Assembly: GCF_946480385.1 (NCBI RefSeq)
Contig: NZ_CAMLJP010000025.1
Location: 1 to 57,303, forward strand
Direction: 5' to 3'
Length of the DNA: 57,303 nt
From: an uncultured Azospirillum sp.
GTDB lineage: Bacteria; Pseudomonadota; Alphaproteobacteria; Azospirillales; Azospirillaceae
In this document: in pieces, positions 18,187 through 26,189 of the stretch
How positions within the stretch are numbered: position 1 is the first letter of the stretch
Layout: each line of letters starts with the position of its first letter
Translations under genes and position numbers: made by a program
Notes under the pieces: model-generated
What the model was told of the DNA's origin: nothing
The model's input: only the letters and a program-made list of their open reading frames with translations
Database searches by the model: none

Positions 18187-18566
18187 GTGAAGATGGATTT
18201 GGCACGGTCCACTGGCCGACCGAAATCCGCCTGAAGAAGGAGGAGAAGCAGCTGGAGGTCGATTTCGACGACGGCCGGACCTTCTCCTATCCGGCGGAGT
18301 TCCTGCGCGTTGTCAGCCCGTCCGCCGAGGTGCAGGGCCACAACCCCAGCCAGAAGCAGACGGTCGCCGGCCGCCGCCATGTCGGCATCATGCGGCTGGA
18401 GCCGGTCGGCAACTACGCCATCCGCATCGTCTTCGACGATTTGCACGACAGCGGCATCTTCAGCTGGAAATACCTCTACGAGATCGGCACCGAACAGGAG
18501 ACCCTGTGGGCCGAATATCTCGAAGAGCTGCAGGCCAAGGGCCTGAGCCGCGACCCGCGGCGGTGA
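18183..18566 (+). CDS. DUF971 protein (gamma-butyrobetaine hydroxylase N-terminal-like)
   Basis: This 127-residue DUF971 protein has the hallmarks [43 protein letters not shown], and [27 protein letters not shown]. The domain occurs at the N-terminus of eukaryotic butyrobetaine hydroxylase. In bacteria it is stand-alone, and a link to iron-sulphur carriers has been suggested for some members. It is translationally coupled to the Trm112-like gene and closes the cluster, which ends at a strong hairpin. Confidence 0.88.
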   Translation: MSEDGFGTVHWPTEIRLKKEEKQLEVDFDDGRTFSYPAEFLRVVSPSAEVQGHNPSQKQTVAGRRHVGIMRLEPVGNYAIRIVFDDLHDSGIFSWKYLYEIGTEQETLWAEYLEELQAKGLSRDPRR

Positions 18567-18572
18567 TTGCGT

Positions 18573-18600
18573 CCCTCTCCCGACCCAGATCGGGAGAGGG
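18573..18600. terminator. 11-bp-stem bidirectional hairpin between convergent genes
   Basis: The inverted repeat CCCTCTCCCGA / TCGGGAGAGGG has a 6-base loop. It lies between the DUF971 gene and ubiD, which converge. The CCCTCTCCC core is also found in the repeat at 47.1-47.3 kb, so it may belong to a dispersed palindromic family. Confidence 0.6.
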
Positions 18601-18608
18601 CACTCACC

Positions 18609-20120
18609 TCACTTCCAGATCGGCTTTCCGCTGCCGGGCAGCCCGTACAGGTCCCATTTGCGGCTGACCTTCTCCACGACCTCATCGGTCATGTGGAGCT
18701 TCTCGCCCCACTCGCGCTTGGTCTCCGGCGGCCATTTGTTGGTGGCGTCCAGGCCGACCTTGCCGCCAAGTCCCGATTCCGGACTGGCGAAGTCGAGATA
18801 GTCGATCGGCGTGCCCTCGATCACCGTGATGTCGCGGGCTGGGTCCATGCGGGTGGAGATCGCCCACATCACGTCCTTCCAGTTCCGCGCGTCGATGTCA
18901 TCGTCCACGACGATCACCCATTTCGTGTACATGAACTGGCGCAGGAAGGACCAGACGCCCATCATCACGCGCTTGGCGTGGCCGGGATAGGCCTTCTTCA
19001 TGCTGACCACCGCGATGCGGTAGGAGCAGCCTTCCGGCGGCAGCCAGAAGTCGACGATCTCCGGGAATTGCTGGATCAGCAGCGGGATGAACACCTCGTT
19101 CAGCGCTTCGCCCAGCACCGACGGCTCGTCGGGCGGGCGGCCGGTAAAGGTGGACAGGTAAATCGGCTTACGCCGCATCGTCATGGCGGTGACGGTGAAG
19201 ACCGGGAAGGGCTCGACCGAGTTGTAATAGCCGGTGTGGTCGCCGTAGGGCCCCTCGTCGGCGTACTCGTCGAGGCTGACATGGCCCTCCAGAACGATTT
19301 CCGCCTGGGCCGGCACCTTCAGCGGCACCGTCTTGCACTCCACCAGCTCCACCTTCTTGCCGCGCAGCAGGCCGGCGAACTGGTATTCGGACAGGGTGTC
19401 GGGCACCGGCGTCACCGCCGCCAGGATGGTGCCGGGATCGGCCCCCAGCACGACGGCGCAGGGCAGCGGCTCCCGCTTGCCGCTGGCGGCCCAGCGGTGA
19501 TGATGCTGCGCGCCGCCGCGGTGCTTCAGCCAGCGCATGATGGTCTTGTTCTTCCCCAGCACCTGCATGCGGTAGATGCCGAGGTTGAAGTCGTCCTCGC
19601 GTTTGCCGGTCGGCCCCTTGGTGACCACCAGCGGCCAAGTGATCAGCGGCGCCGGTTCGCCCGGCCAGCAGCTCTGCACCGGCAGGCGGCCGAGGTCGAT
19701 GTCGTCACCGGTCAGCACCACTTCCTGGCAGGGCGCCGAGCCGACCGTCTTCGGCTTCATAGACAGCACGGTCTTGGCGAGCGGGATCAGCTCCAGCGCC
19801 TCGCGGAAGCCGCCCGGCGGCTCCGGCTGCTTGAGAAAGGCCAGCGTCTCGCCGACGGCGCGCAGCTGGTGCGGCTCGCGGTCCATGCCCCAGGCGACCC
19901 GCTCCACCGTGCCGAACAGATTGACCAGCACCGGCATCTCGGAGCGCGTGCCATCGGCCTTGACGACATTCTCGAACAGCACCGCGGGACCGTTCTCGGC
20001 CAGCAGGCGGGTCTGGATTTCGGTCATCTCCAGCACGGTGGACACCGGTTCCTTCACCACCACCAGCCGCCCCACCTTCTCCAGCCGGTCGATGAAGTCA
20101 CGCAACGAGGTGTAGGGCAT
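18609..20120 (-). CDS. ubiD: UbiD-family 3-octaprenyl-4-hydroxybenzoate decarboxylase
   Basis: This 503-residue prenylated-FMN-dependent decarboxylase of ubiquinone synthesis removes the carboxyl of 3-polyprenyl-4-hydroxybenzoate. Family features are the N-terminal [34 protein letters not shown] (prFMN and metal binding), HHRWAA, the acidic active-site segment [16 protein letters not shown], and the C-terminal [15 protein letters not shown]. Length and order match UbiD from end to end. ATG 20120 starts exactly at the conserved N-terminus. The UbiX flavin prenyltransferase it needs is not in the window. Confidence 0.94.
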   Translation of the reverse strand: MPYTSLRDFIDRLEKVGRLVVVKEPVSTVLEMTEIQTRLLAENGPAVLFENVVKADGTRSEMPVLVNLFGTVERVAWGMDREPHQLRAVGETLAFLKQPEPPGGFREALELIPLAKTVLSMKPKTVGSAPCQEVVLTGDDIDLGRLPVQSCWPGEPAPLITWPLVVTKGPTGKREDDFNLGIYRMQVLGKNKTIMRWLKHRGGAQHHHRWAASGKREPLPCAVVLGADPGTILAAVTPVPDTLSEYQFAGLLRGKKVELVECKTVPLKVPAQAEIVLEGHVSLDEYADEGPYGDHTGYYNSVEPFPVFTVTAMTMRRKPIYLSTFTGRPPDEPSVLGEALNEVFIPLLIQQFPEIVDFWLPPEGCSYRIAVVSMKKAYPGHAKRVMMGVWSFLRQFMYTKWVIVVDDDIDARNWKDVMWAISTRMDPARDITVIEGTPIDYLDFASPESGLGGKVGLDATNKWPPETKREWGEKLHMTDEVVEKVSRKWDLYGLPGSGKPIWK

Positions 20121-20230
20121 CGCAGGGTGTCCAGTGTGGTGGTGGTGCGTCCGAAACGGACGATAACTTTCAACTCGGCGGCCGGTCCGTCAAGTGCGGT
20201 GCATATCAATCAGACCAGGAAAATCAGGAG

Positions 20231-20587
20231 CTATCTATGCTGAAGGCGATCGACGATCTGCCGTCTGTGATCCATGCCTCCGAAGAAAACGGCGACGACC
20301 AGAACCTCGGCACGCTCGTCATCGACGCGGAAGTAGATAATGAATTTGTTTTTGGTCACCGTGCGAAGTCCAGGACGAATCTCGGGATGCTCGGTGCCGC
20401 GATACGGAAGATCCGCTAGTCCCCGCAAATAGTCTGCGGCTTCGTCGACTCGGGCAGCAGCCCTGTCCGTCGCCCGCTCCTCATCGTCGCCCAAAGCTTG
20501 ATACGCCTCAATCAGGTGAGCTTCAATAAGGTTGAAGTCACGGGCAACAGGGGCCGCGAGACGCACTTTATAGGGATGGGCTGGCAT
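20231..20587 (-). CDS. parE: ParE/RelE-family toxin
   Basis: This 118-residue protein has the RelE/ParE toxin fold pattern: an N-terminal strand (YKVRLAAPVARDFNLIEAHL), a helix bundle with RVDEAADYLRGLADLPYRGTEHPEIRPG, then the strands LRTVTKNKFIIYFRVD and AEVLVVAVFFGG. The C-terminal strand with the GMDHR motif resembles ParE toxins that poison DNA gyrase. The RelE activity (mRNA cleavage) cannot be excluded. Its first 20 bases overlap the end of the antitoxin gene, the usual coupled arrangement. The module is flanked by core genes (ubiD and phaB) and may have been inserted there. Confidence 0.85.
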   Translation of the reverse strand: MPAHPYKVRLAAPVARDFNLIEAHLIEAYQALGDDEERATDRAAARVDEAADYLRGLADLPYRGTEHPEIRPGLRTVTKNKFIIYFRVDDERAEVLVVAVFFGGMDHRRQIVDRLQHR

Positions 20588-20840
20588 TTCTCTTGCGTCC
20601 CCTCAGCGCACGGATCTCGGCTATCCCCGCTTCAAGATCAACAAAGGGACCGGCAAGGCGTTGGTCGATCAGCAGCCGGAGAGCTTCAAGCTCCAAGTCA
20701 CGGGCTTCCGTCTCGTGGCGCAGCACCTCAAGGCCCCGCTGAATGACGGCGCTGAGGCTTGGATAGTGTCCGGCTTCAACGAGGCTGCGCGCGTAGGCTT
20801 CCTGCTCGTCGGTCAGGGAAATCGAGGTCTTCACGGTCAT
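20568..20840 (-). CDS. parD: ParD-family antitoxin (ribbon-helix-helix)
   Basis: This 90-residue antitoxin has the N-terminal MTVKTSISLTDEQEAYARSLVEAG and YPSLSAVIQRGLEVL, which form the ribbon-helix-helix DNA-binding dimer. The C-terminal half (about 45-90), which is helical and charged, should wrap the toxin. It is upstream of and overlaps parE by 20 bases, so antitoxin is made first. It should bind the palindromes just upstream and autoregulate the operon. Confidence 0.87.
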   Translation of the reverse strand: MTVKTSISLTDEQEAYARSLVEAGHYPSLSAVIQRGLEVLRHETEARDLELEALRLLIDQRLAGPFVDLEAGIAEIRALRGRKRNASPSL

Positions 20841-20850
20841 AGGTCACCTC

Positions 20851-20880
20851 CCGTTTCGAACGGTACTACTGGGTAGCACC
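20851..20880. promoter_or_regulatory. Putative ParD operator (two adjacent inverted repeats)
   Basis: Directly upstream of parD, CCGTT-TCG-AACGG (20851-20863) is a perfect inverted repeat. The overlapping GGTACTAC-TGG-GTAGCACC (20862-20880) is a second one with a single mismatch. This layout fits tandem ribbon-helix-helix sites covering the toxin-antitoxin promoter. The binding is inferred. Confidence 0.5.
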
Positions 20881-20914
20881 AACAGCAAGGCCTAGACCTC
20901 ATTTGTCCAAAACA

Positions 20915-20972
20915 AAGCCCCTCCCCCGCCCCCGGCGGACCAAGGGTCCGTCCAAAAGCAGGAAAGGGGCTT
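20915..20972 (-). terminator. Hairpin downstream of phaB
   Basis: AAGCCCCT (20915-20922) pairs with AGGGGCTT (20965-20972). An inner hairpin CGGACC-AAG-GGTCCG (about 20936-20950) sits within the loop. It lies 55 bases past the phaB stop and before the toxin-antitoxin module. Confidence 0.5.
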
Positions 20973-21026
20973 CGTCACAACTCATGAACCGGGGTGCGAG
21001 ACCCGGCCAGGGATCAGGGCCTGGGA

Positions 21027-21749
21027 TCAGTACATGTGCTGGCCGCCGTTGACCGACAGGGTCGAGCCGGTCATGAAGCCGTTGTCGTCGTCGACGAGGT
21101 ACAGCACCGCCTTGGCGATCTCCGACGCACGGCCGAGGCGGCCGACCGGGATGCGGGCAACGATCTTCTCCAGCACGTTGGCCGGCACCGCGCGCACCAT
21201 GTCGGTGTCGATGTAGCCGGGGGCGATGGCGTTGACGGTGATGCCCTTCGCCGCGCTCTCCTGCGCCAGCGCCTTGGTGAAGCCGTGGATGCCGGACTTC
21301 GCCGCGGCGTAGTTGACCTGACCGTACTGGCCGGCCTGGCCGTTGACCGAACCGATGTTGACGATGCGGCCGAAGCCACGCTCGCGCATGCCGTCGATGA
21401 CGTTGCGGCACATGTTGAAGCAGGAGGACAGGTTGGTGTGGATCACCTTCTCCCACTGATCGTAGGTCATGCGGTGCATCACGCCGTCACGGGTGATGCC
21501 GGCATTGTTGATGAGCACGTCGACCGGGCCCAGGTCGGACTCGATCGCGGCGATTCCCTTCTTGCAGGCGTCGAAATCCGCGACGTCGAACTTGTAGGTC
21601 GGGATGCCGGTGCGGGCGGTGAATTCTTCGGCCGCCTGATCGTTGCCGGCATAGTTGGCGGCGACCTTGTAGCCGGCATTCTTCAGGGCGACGGCAACCG
21701 CCTCGCCGATGCCGCGGGTGCCACCAGTGACGACTGCAACACGAGCCAT
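21027..21749 (-). CDS. phaB: Acetoacetyl-CoA reductase
   Basis: This NADPH-dependent short-chain dehydrogenase makes (R)-3-hydroxybutyryl-CoA, the monomer for PHB. It has 240 residues with GGTRGIGEAV (cofactor loop, residues 9-18), NNAG at 81-84, catalytic Ser134, Tyr147 and Lys151 (YAAAK), and the PhaB-type segment VNGQAGQYGQVNY. Length and motifs match the PhaB subgroup instead of FabG, helped by its place 147 bases downstream of phaA. It is the last gene of the phaE-phaC-phaA-phaB run on the minus strand. Confidence 0.95.
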   Translation of the reverse strand: MARVAVVTGGTRGIGEAVAVALKNAGYKVAANYAGNDQAAEEFTARTGIPTYKFDVADFDACKKGIAAIESDLGPVDVLINNAGITRDGVMHRMTYDQWEKVIHTNLSSCFNMCRNVIDGMRERGFGRIVNIGSVNGQAGQYGQVNYAAAKSGIHGFTKALAQESAAKGITVNAIAPGYIDTDMVRAVPANVLEKIVARIPVGRLGRASEIAKAVLYLVDDDNGFMTGSTLSVNGGQHMY

Positions 21750-21859
21750 AGTTCTTCTCCCCAGATTTAGTGATGGTTGGTTGGTTTCTTTGGATTTTTA
21801 TTGTTGGGCACGGGTCTCCCTCCGCAGGTCCGGCGGATGCCCCAAGCCTTGAGCGACGC

Positions 21860-21887
21860 GGGCCGCTTCCCGTCCGGAAAGCGGCCC
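21860..21887 (-). terminator. Intercistronic hairpin between phaA and phaB
   Basis: GGGCCGCTT (21860-21868) pairs perfectly with AAGCGGCCC (21879-21887). The hairpin starts 10 bases after the phaA stop, with no T run after it. It is more likely to be an mRNA-stabilising or partial-termination hairpin than a complete terminator. Confidence 0.45.
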
Positions 21888-21896
21888 ATCCTGTCC

Positions 21897-23072
21897 TCAG
21901 TCGCGCTGGACGCAGAGGGCGATGCCCATGCCGCCGCCGATGCACAGGGTGGCAAGGCCCTTCTTCGCGTCACGCTTCTGCATTTCGTACAGCAGCGTGG
22001 TCAGCACGCGGGCGCCCGACGCGCCGACCGGGTGGCCGAGCGCGATGGCGCCGCCATTGACGTTGACCTTGCTGGTGTCCCAGCCCAGGTCCTTGTTGAC
22101 CGACAGGGCCTGGGCGGCAAAGGCCTCGTTCGCCTCGACCAGGTCGAGGTCGTCGACGGTCCAGCCGGCCTTTTCCAGCGCCTTGCGCGAGGCCGGGATC
22201 GGGCCGGTGCCCATGATCGCCGGATCGACGCCGGCGGTCGCCCAGGAGACGATGCGGGCCAGCGGGGTGACGCCGCGCTTGGCCGCGTTCTCCGCCGTCA
22301 TCAGGACGAGGGCGGCGGCGCCGTCATTGATGCCCGAGGCGTTGCCGGCGGTCACCGTGCCGTCCTTCGAGAAGGCCGGGCGCAGCTTGGCCAGCGATTC
22401 CGGCGTGGTGCCGTGCTTCGGATACTCGTCGTCCGACACGATGACATCGCCCTTGCGGCCCTTGATGGTGACCGGGACGATCTCGTCCTTGAAGCGGCCG
22501 GCCTTCTGGGCAGCCTCGGCCTTCTGCTGGCTGGCGGCGGCGAAGGCGTCCTGCTCCTCGCGGGTCAGCTGCCACTTCTGGGCGACGTTTTCCGCGGTGT
22601 TGCCCATGTGATAGCCATGGAAGGCGTCGGTCAGGCCGTCGCGCAGCATGGTATCGAGCATCTCGGCGGTGCCCATCTTGGTGCCGTTGCGCAGGTGCAT
22701 GACGTGCGGCGCCATGCTCATGCTTTCCTGGCCGCCGACGACCATGACATCGGCGTCGCCGTTCTTGATCGCCTGATAGCCGAGCGCGACGGCGCGCAGG
22801 CCGGAACCGCAGAGCTGGTTGATGCCGATGGCGGTCGCCTCCACCGGGATGCCGGCGTTGACGGCGGCTTGGCGGGCCGGGTTCTGGCCCTGACCGGCGG
22901 TCAGGATCTGGCCCAGGATGACTTCGTCCACTTCCGCCGCGTCGGTCTTGGCGCGGGCCAGCGCTTCGCGGATCGCGACCTCGCCCAGAACGTGGGCGGG
23001 AACGGCGCTGAGAGCACCGTTGAAGCTGCCGATGGGCGTACGGGCGGCACCGGCGATGACAACTTCGGTCAT
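21897..23072 (-). CDS. phaA: Acetyl-CoA acetyltransferase (beta-ketothiolase)
   Basis: This biosynthetic thiolase condenses two acetyl-CoA into acetoacetyl-CoA for PHB. The 391 residues are collinear with PhaA of Zoogloea/Cupriavidus. The acyl-enzyme nucleophile is Cys88 in NQLCGSG, the conserved NEAFAAQ is near residue 315, the His is in [16 protein letters not shown], and the second Cys is in CIGGGMG near the C-terminus. GAGGAG lies just before ATG 23072. A TATAAT about 30 bases upstream suggests it can be transcribed separately from the phaC-like gene. Confidence 0.96.
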   Translation of the reverse strand: MTEVVIAGAARTPIGSFNGALSAVPAHVLGEVAIREALARAKTDAAEVDEVILGQILTAGQGQNPARQAAVNAGIPVEATAIGINQLCGSGLRAVALGYQAIKNGDADVMVVGGQESMSMAPHVMHLRNGTKMGTAEMLDTMLRDGLTDAFHGYHMGNTAENVAQKWQLTREEQDAFAAASQQKAEAAQKAGRFKDEIVPVTIKGRKGDVIVSDDEYPKHGTTPESLAKLRPAFSKDGTVTAGNASGINDGAAALVLMTAENAAKRGVTPLARIVSWATAGVDPAIMGTGPIPASRKALEKAGWTVDDLDLVEANEAFAAQALSVNKDLGWDTSKVNVNGGAIALGHPVGASGARVLTTLLYEMQKRDAKKGLATLCIGGGMGIALCVQRD

Positions 23073-23100
23073 TGAACGCTCCTCGAAATAGGACAGTTTT

Positions 23101-23106
23101 ATTATA
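23101..23106 (-). promoter_or_regulatory. Putative -10 box of phaA
   Basis: A perfect TATAAT on the minus strand lies 29 bases upstream of the phaA ATG. No good -35 was found at 16-18 bases, so an activator-dependent promoter or chance both remain possible. Confidence 0.4.
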
Positions 23107-23185
23107 GCGCTGGTGGGACGCTCGGAGTGATTGTTACCTTAAGTCGAGCGACATGACAGGTGCAAGCTGGCTGAAGGTCTCGGCG

Positions 23186-24526
23186 CTATCCTGTCGCAGC
23201 AAGCCATTCGGCCAGCGGCTTCCACACTCCGGTCTCGGCGCCCGCACTCACGACCATTCCGATATGGCCGAGGGGGGGACGCAGAATCCGGGCGCCGGGG
23301 ATCGCGGCGCCCAGCGCGAGGGCGGAGGCCGGTGGGACGATTCGGTCACGCTCCGGGATCAGGGCCAGGGTGGGCACGCGGATGGCGCCGGGATCGACCG
23401 GCAGCCCTGCGACCATCCAGGTGCCGGCCATGGTGTCGTTGCGCCCGTACCAGCCGGCCAGCGCGTCGCGCGCCACCCCGGCCACCAGCGGCACCCCGTC
23501 GTTCAGCCAATCCTCCAGCGCGACGAAGGCCGCCGCGGCGCGGGAGTCCGGCGCCATTCGGGCGAAGCTGGTGAATTTCTTCAGCGCCAGCAGCGGGTCG
23601 AGTTGGGCGAACAGCGCCTGCAGCGCGTCGGTCGGCAACTCGCCCCAGCGGTCCAGCATTGGCCCCCAGGGCTGGATGAAGGTCGCCACCCGACGCGCGG
23701 TGGCCGCATCCTCCGCATGGAAATCCCAGGGGGTGGCCATCAGCACCAGCCCGGCGACGGCGCGCGGCCGGCGCTGCGCCAGCGACGCAGCGAGCAGACC
23801 GCCCATGCAATAGCCGACCACCGGCACCGGCGCCCCCACCCCCTCCACGACGAAGTCCAGCGCCCGCTCCAGCCGGCCGGCGATGTAGTCGGTCAGGGTG
23901 AAGCGGCGCTCCAGCGGCCCCGGCCTGCCCCAGTCCAGCAGGAGCGGCCGGAAACCGCGCGCCGCCAGCCAGCGCATCAGGCTCTTGTCCCGCGACAGGT
24001 CCAGGATGTAGCCGCGATTGACCAGCGACGGCACGAACAGAACCGGCCGGCCACCTGTCCCAGTGCTACCGGCCCCCTGGCCGTAATCCAGCAGGCGCGA
24101 TCCGCCCTCCGTCCAGACCACCGGCGGGTCGGGCAGGTCGCGGCGGTAAGGGTGGTGGCGATACCGCTCGATCCCGGTCAGGACGGCATCGATGCGGCGG
24201 CGAATCTCGCGGTCGACTTCACCGGTCAGACGGTCGACGCCGCCCGCCACCCCGGCCGGGGCTCCGTCCGGCCTTCTGTCCGGCGTCATCCTGTCGGCCT
24301 GCGACATTTCGTCCCTGAGCGCCGCCGCCCGGTCCCGCAGGGCCGGACTCCAGGGCAGCAAGCCGTTCCTCAAGAGCGGCAATGCGGCCGAGGAGCTGAG
24401 CAAGCTGCCCAGAGCCGCCGTCAGATGCAGGGCCAGCGGGCGCGGCCCCTGCCGCATCCCCGGCCTTGTCCCTGGGCCGGGCGGAGTCCCCTCCGCCTGC
24501 CTGTCGTCCGCCAGACGATCGCTCAT
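23186..24526 (-). CDS. PhaC-like alpha/beta hydrolase (class III PHA synthase-like)
   Basis: The roughly 446-residue protein has the PHA synthase version of the lipase box, GYCMGG, with Cys instead of Ser as nucleophile, followed by the Asp in PERDRIVPP and the His in LGHIGM near the end. Segments such as LFVPSLVNRGYILDLSRDKSLMRWL and LDWGRPGPLERRFTLTDY match class III PhaC. It could polymerise (R)-3-hydroxybutyryl-CoA, or be a PhaC-like depolymerase or hydrolase. The start is uncertain: ATG 24526 (MSDRLADD) or ATG 24457. Either way it overlaps the upstream PhaE-like gene out of frame by at least 239 bases. Confidence 0.78.
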   Translation of the reverse strand: MSDRLADDRQAEGTPPGPGTRPGMRQGPRPLALHLTAALGSLLSSSAALPLLRNGLLPWSPALRDRAAALRDEMSQADRMTPDRRPDGAPAGVAGGVDRLTGEVDREIRRRIDAVLTGIERYRHHPYRRDLPDPPVVWTEGGSRLLDYGQGAGSTGTGGRPVLFVPSLVNRGYILDLSRDKSLMRWLAARGFRPLLLDWGRPGPLERRFTLTDYIAGRLERALDFVVEGVGAPVPVVGYCMGGLLAASLAQRRPRAVAGLVLMATPWDFHAEDAATARRVATFIQPWGPMLDRWGELPTDALQALFAQLDPLLALKKFTSFARMAPDSRAAAAFVALEDWLNDGVPLVAGVARDALAGWYGRNDTMAGTWMVAGLPVDPGAIRVPTLALIPERDRIVPPASALALGAAIPGARILRPPLGHIGMVVSAGAETGVWKPLAEWLAATG

Positions 24527-24836
24527 CGGAAGGCTGTCCGTGTTGGGGGTAGCTGGTGTTCGGGAATGGCCACGGGCGGGGATCCCAGCCGGTTCCGGGC
24601 ATGGAACCAGCCATGGAGCCGGCGCCAAACCCGCCCGTTCCTAAACCGAAAGCCCCGGCGCCCTGCCCCATCATCTGGAACAGTCGGGTCATCATATCCG
24701 CCATTTCCGGATCGGCGGCGCTGGCCATCCACTGGTCCTGCCACAGGTCCAGATAGCGGCGCGCCAGCGATTCGTAGGAAGGCGGATCGCCGGACGGTTG
24801 ATCGGAAGGTCGGTCTGGGTTCGACGGGTCGGCCAT
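24219..24836 (-). CDS. PhaE-like PHA synthase subunit
   Basis: This 205-residue protein begins with a disordered Pro/Ser/Asp-rich 20 residues, then SYESLARRYLDLWQDQW and a Met-rich helix (ADMMTRLFQMM). A Gly/Pro-rich linker follows, then a coiled-coil segment LLGRIAALEERLAALE (near residues 148-163) and an Arg-rich tail. This layout is like PHA synthase III subunit E, which partners PhaC in granule synthesis, although it is shorter than the roughly 350-residue class III PhaE. The C-terminal coil is encoded by DNA that also encodes the N-terminus of the PhaC-like protein in another frame. ATG 24836 lacks a ribosome site and has TATAAT six bases before it, so the message could be leaderless. 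Confidence 0.65.
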   Translation of the reverse strand: MADPSNPDRPSDQPSGDPPSYESLARRYLDLWQDQWMASAADPEMADMMTRLFQMMGQGAGAFGLGTGGFGAGSMAGSMPGTGWDPRPWPFPNTSYPQHGQPSDERSSGGRQAGGGDSARPRDKAGDAAGAAPAGPASDGGSGQLAQLLGRIAALEERLAALESGPAGPGGGAQGRNVAGRQDDAGQKAGRSPGRGGGRRRPSDR

Positions 24837-25107
24837 GGCCGGATTATAGGGGCGACGGGGCCGGATTGACCAGTCCGGCATGGCGGGTCACCTGACCTTT
24901 CGGGTATCGGCAGGAGTGGCCCTGGCGCGTTCCATTTCTCCGTCTGCACCGGCTGGACCAACGCAACCGCGGCGCTATGCCGCGGCGCAACGCTGGACAA
25001 ATTGCTATCCCTTCGAGTAGTCCTAATGACGGAACAATTTCCGCCGCCTGTCCCGCGTGTTCCGGAACACCTGCCCTGGAACACGTCCCTTCTTGAAAGA
25101 GTCCGCG

Positions 25108-25755
25108 ATGGCCGACAAGGAAGACCAGAAGTCCGCTCCGATCACGATCAAGAAGTACGCCAACCGGCGGCTCTACAATACCGCCACCAGCAGCTACGTG
25201 ACGCTGGACCATCTGTGCCAGATGGTGAAGGACGGCTTGGACTTCGTGGTCTATGACGCGAAGACCGGGGAAGACATCACCCGCTCCGTCCTGACCCAGA
25301 TCATCGTGGAAGAGGAAAGCAAGGGGCAGAACCTGCTGCCGATCAGCTTCCTGCGCCAGCTGATCGGCTTCTACGGCGACAACATGCAGTCGGTGGTGCC
25401 GCGCTATCTGGAATATTCGATGCAGGCCTTCTCCCGCAATCAGGAGCAGATGCGCGACTATTTCCAGAACACGCTGGGCGGCATGTTCCCGTTCGGCCGG
25501 CTGGACGAGGTCAGCAAGCAGAACATGGCGATGTTCGAGCGCGCCATGCGCATGTTCACGCCCTTCGGCGCCGCCGGCGCCCCGGACGAGACGCCCGGCG
25601 GCCAGCGCCCGGCCGGCCAGCCCGGCCCGGCATCCACCAACCCGCCTGCGGGACCGGGCGGCGTGACGTTTGACGAACTGCAGAAGCAGATCGACGAGCT
25701 GCAGAAGCAGATCGCCAGCATCGCCAGCCCGGGCAGCAAGTCGGACACAAAGTAA
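25108..25755 (+). CDS. phaR: Polyhydroxyalkanoate synthesis repressor
   Basis: This 215-residue DNA- and PHB-binding regulator has an N-terminal DNA-binding domain (ITIKKYANRRLYNTATSSYVTLDHL, residues 13-37) and the PHB accumulation regulatory domain (EEESKGQNLLPISFLRQLIGFYGDNMQ and repeats of FSRNQEQMRDYF). A Pro/Gly linker leads to a short coiled coil, LQKQIDELQKQIASI. PhaR represses phasin and often pha genes and is released when PHB granules form. It lies divergent from the phaE-phaC-phaA-phaB run, sharing a 271-base control region. ATG 25108 matches the family start. Confidence 0.95.
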   Translation: MADKEDQKSAPITIKKYANRRLYNTATSSYVTLDHLCQMVKDGLDFVVYDAKTGEDITRSVLTQIIVEEESKGQNLLPISFLRQLIGFYGDNMQSVVPRYLEYSMQAFSRNQEQMRDYFQNTLGGMFPFGRLDEVSKQNMAMFERAMRMFTPFGAAGAPDETPGGQRPAGQPGPASTNPPAGPGGVTFDELQKQIDELQKQIASIASPGSKSDTK

Positions 25756-25810
25756 CGGGGCGGTCGGACAGGTCCGGCGGAAAGCGTTCCCGATAAGCGG
25801 GCGGCACGGA

Positions 25811-25835
25811 AGGCGGGGTCATACCCCGCCTTTTT
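25811..25835 (+). terminator. Rho-independent terminator of phaR
   Basis: The perfect 9-bp stem AGGCGGGGT / ACCCCGCCT with a 3-base loop runs straight into TTTTT at 25831-25835, about 55 bases after the phaR stop. Confidence 0.9.
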
Positions 25836-25962
25836 CATTGCGCGGGCCGATAGGGGCGCGCAGGCTTGGATCTGTGCATAGGGGGCACCTTCTCGGCCAC
25901 CGTGCCGGTCCGGCTTTATTGCCGGGTCGACCGGCCGTTCAACAGATCGGAAGGAACCGACC

Positions 25963-26181
25963 ATGACCACCGAACTGACCGTCTCAATCACCCTTGCCAG
26001 CGACGACCCGCGCGAGGTCGGCCGTTTCGAGGACATGCTGCGTGACTGGCTCGACCATCAGCCGGGCGTGGCCGGCATGGCCATCGCCGACCGCGGCAAC
26101 GACGTGGCGGCGGAAACCATCTGGCGCGCCGCCCGCAAGGCGACCTTCGGTCCGGCGTTGAAGAATCCGTTCGCCCCTTAA
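25963..26181 (+). CDS. Small acidic protein of unknown function
   Basis: This is a 72-residue protein I do not recognise. It has a beta-alpha pattern: LTVSITLAS, then the helix PREVGRFEDMLRDWLDH, then VAGMAIADRG and a helix to the end (ETIWRAARKATFG). AAGGA lies at good spacing before ATG 25963, which supports it being real. It follows the phaR terminator and converges with the GspS-like gene, eight bases away. Confidence 0.6.
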   Translation: MTTELTVSITLASDDPREVGRFEDMLRDWLDHQPGVAGMAIADRGNDVAAETIWRAARKATFGPALKNPFAP

Positions 26182-26189
26182 CGGCGCCA

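Noticed and set aside
20231..20840. The ParDE pair as part of an anti-phage defence island.
   Set aside because: No other defence genes are near. The flanking genes are core metabolism. A simple toxin-antitoxin module explains it.
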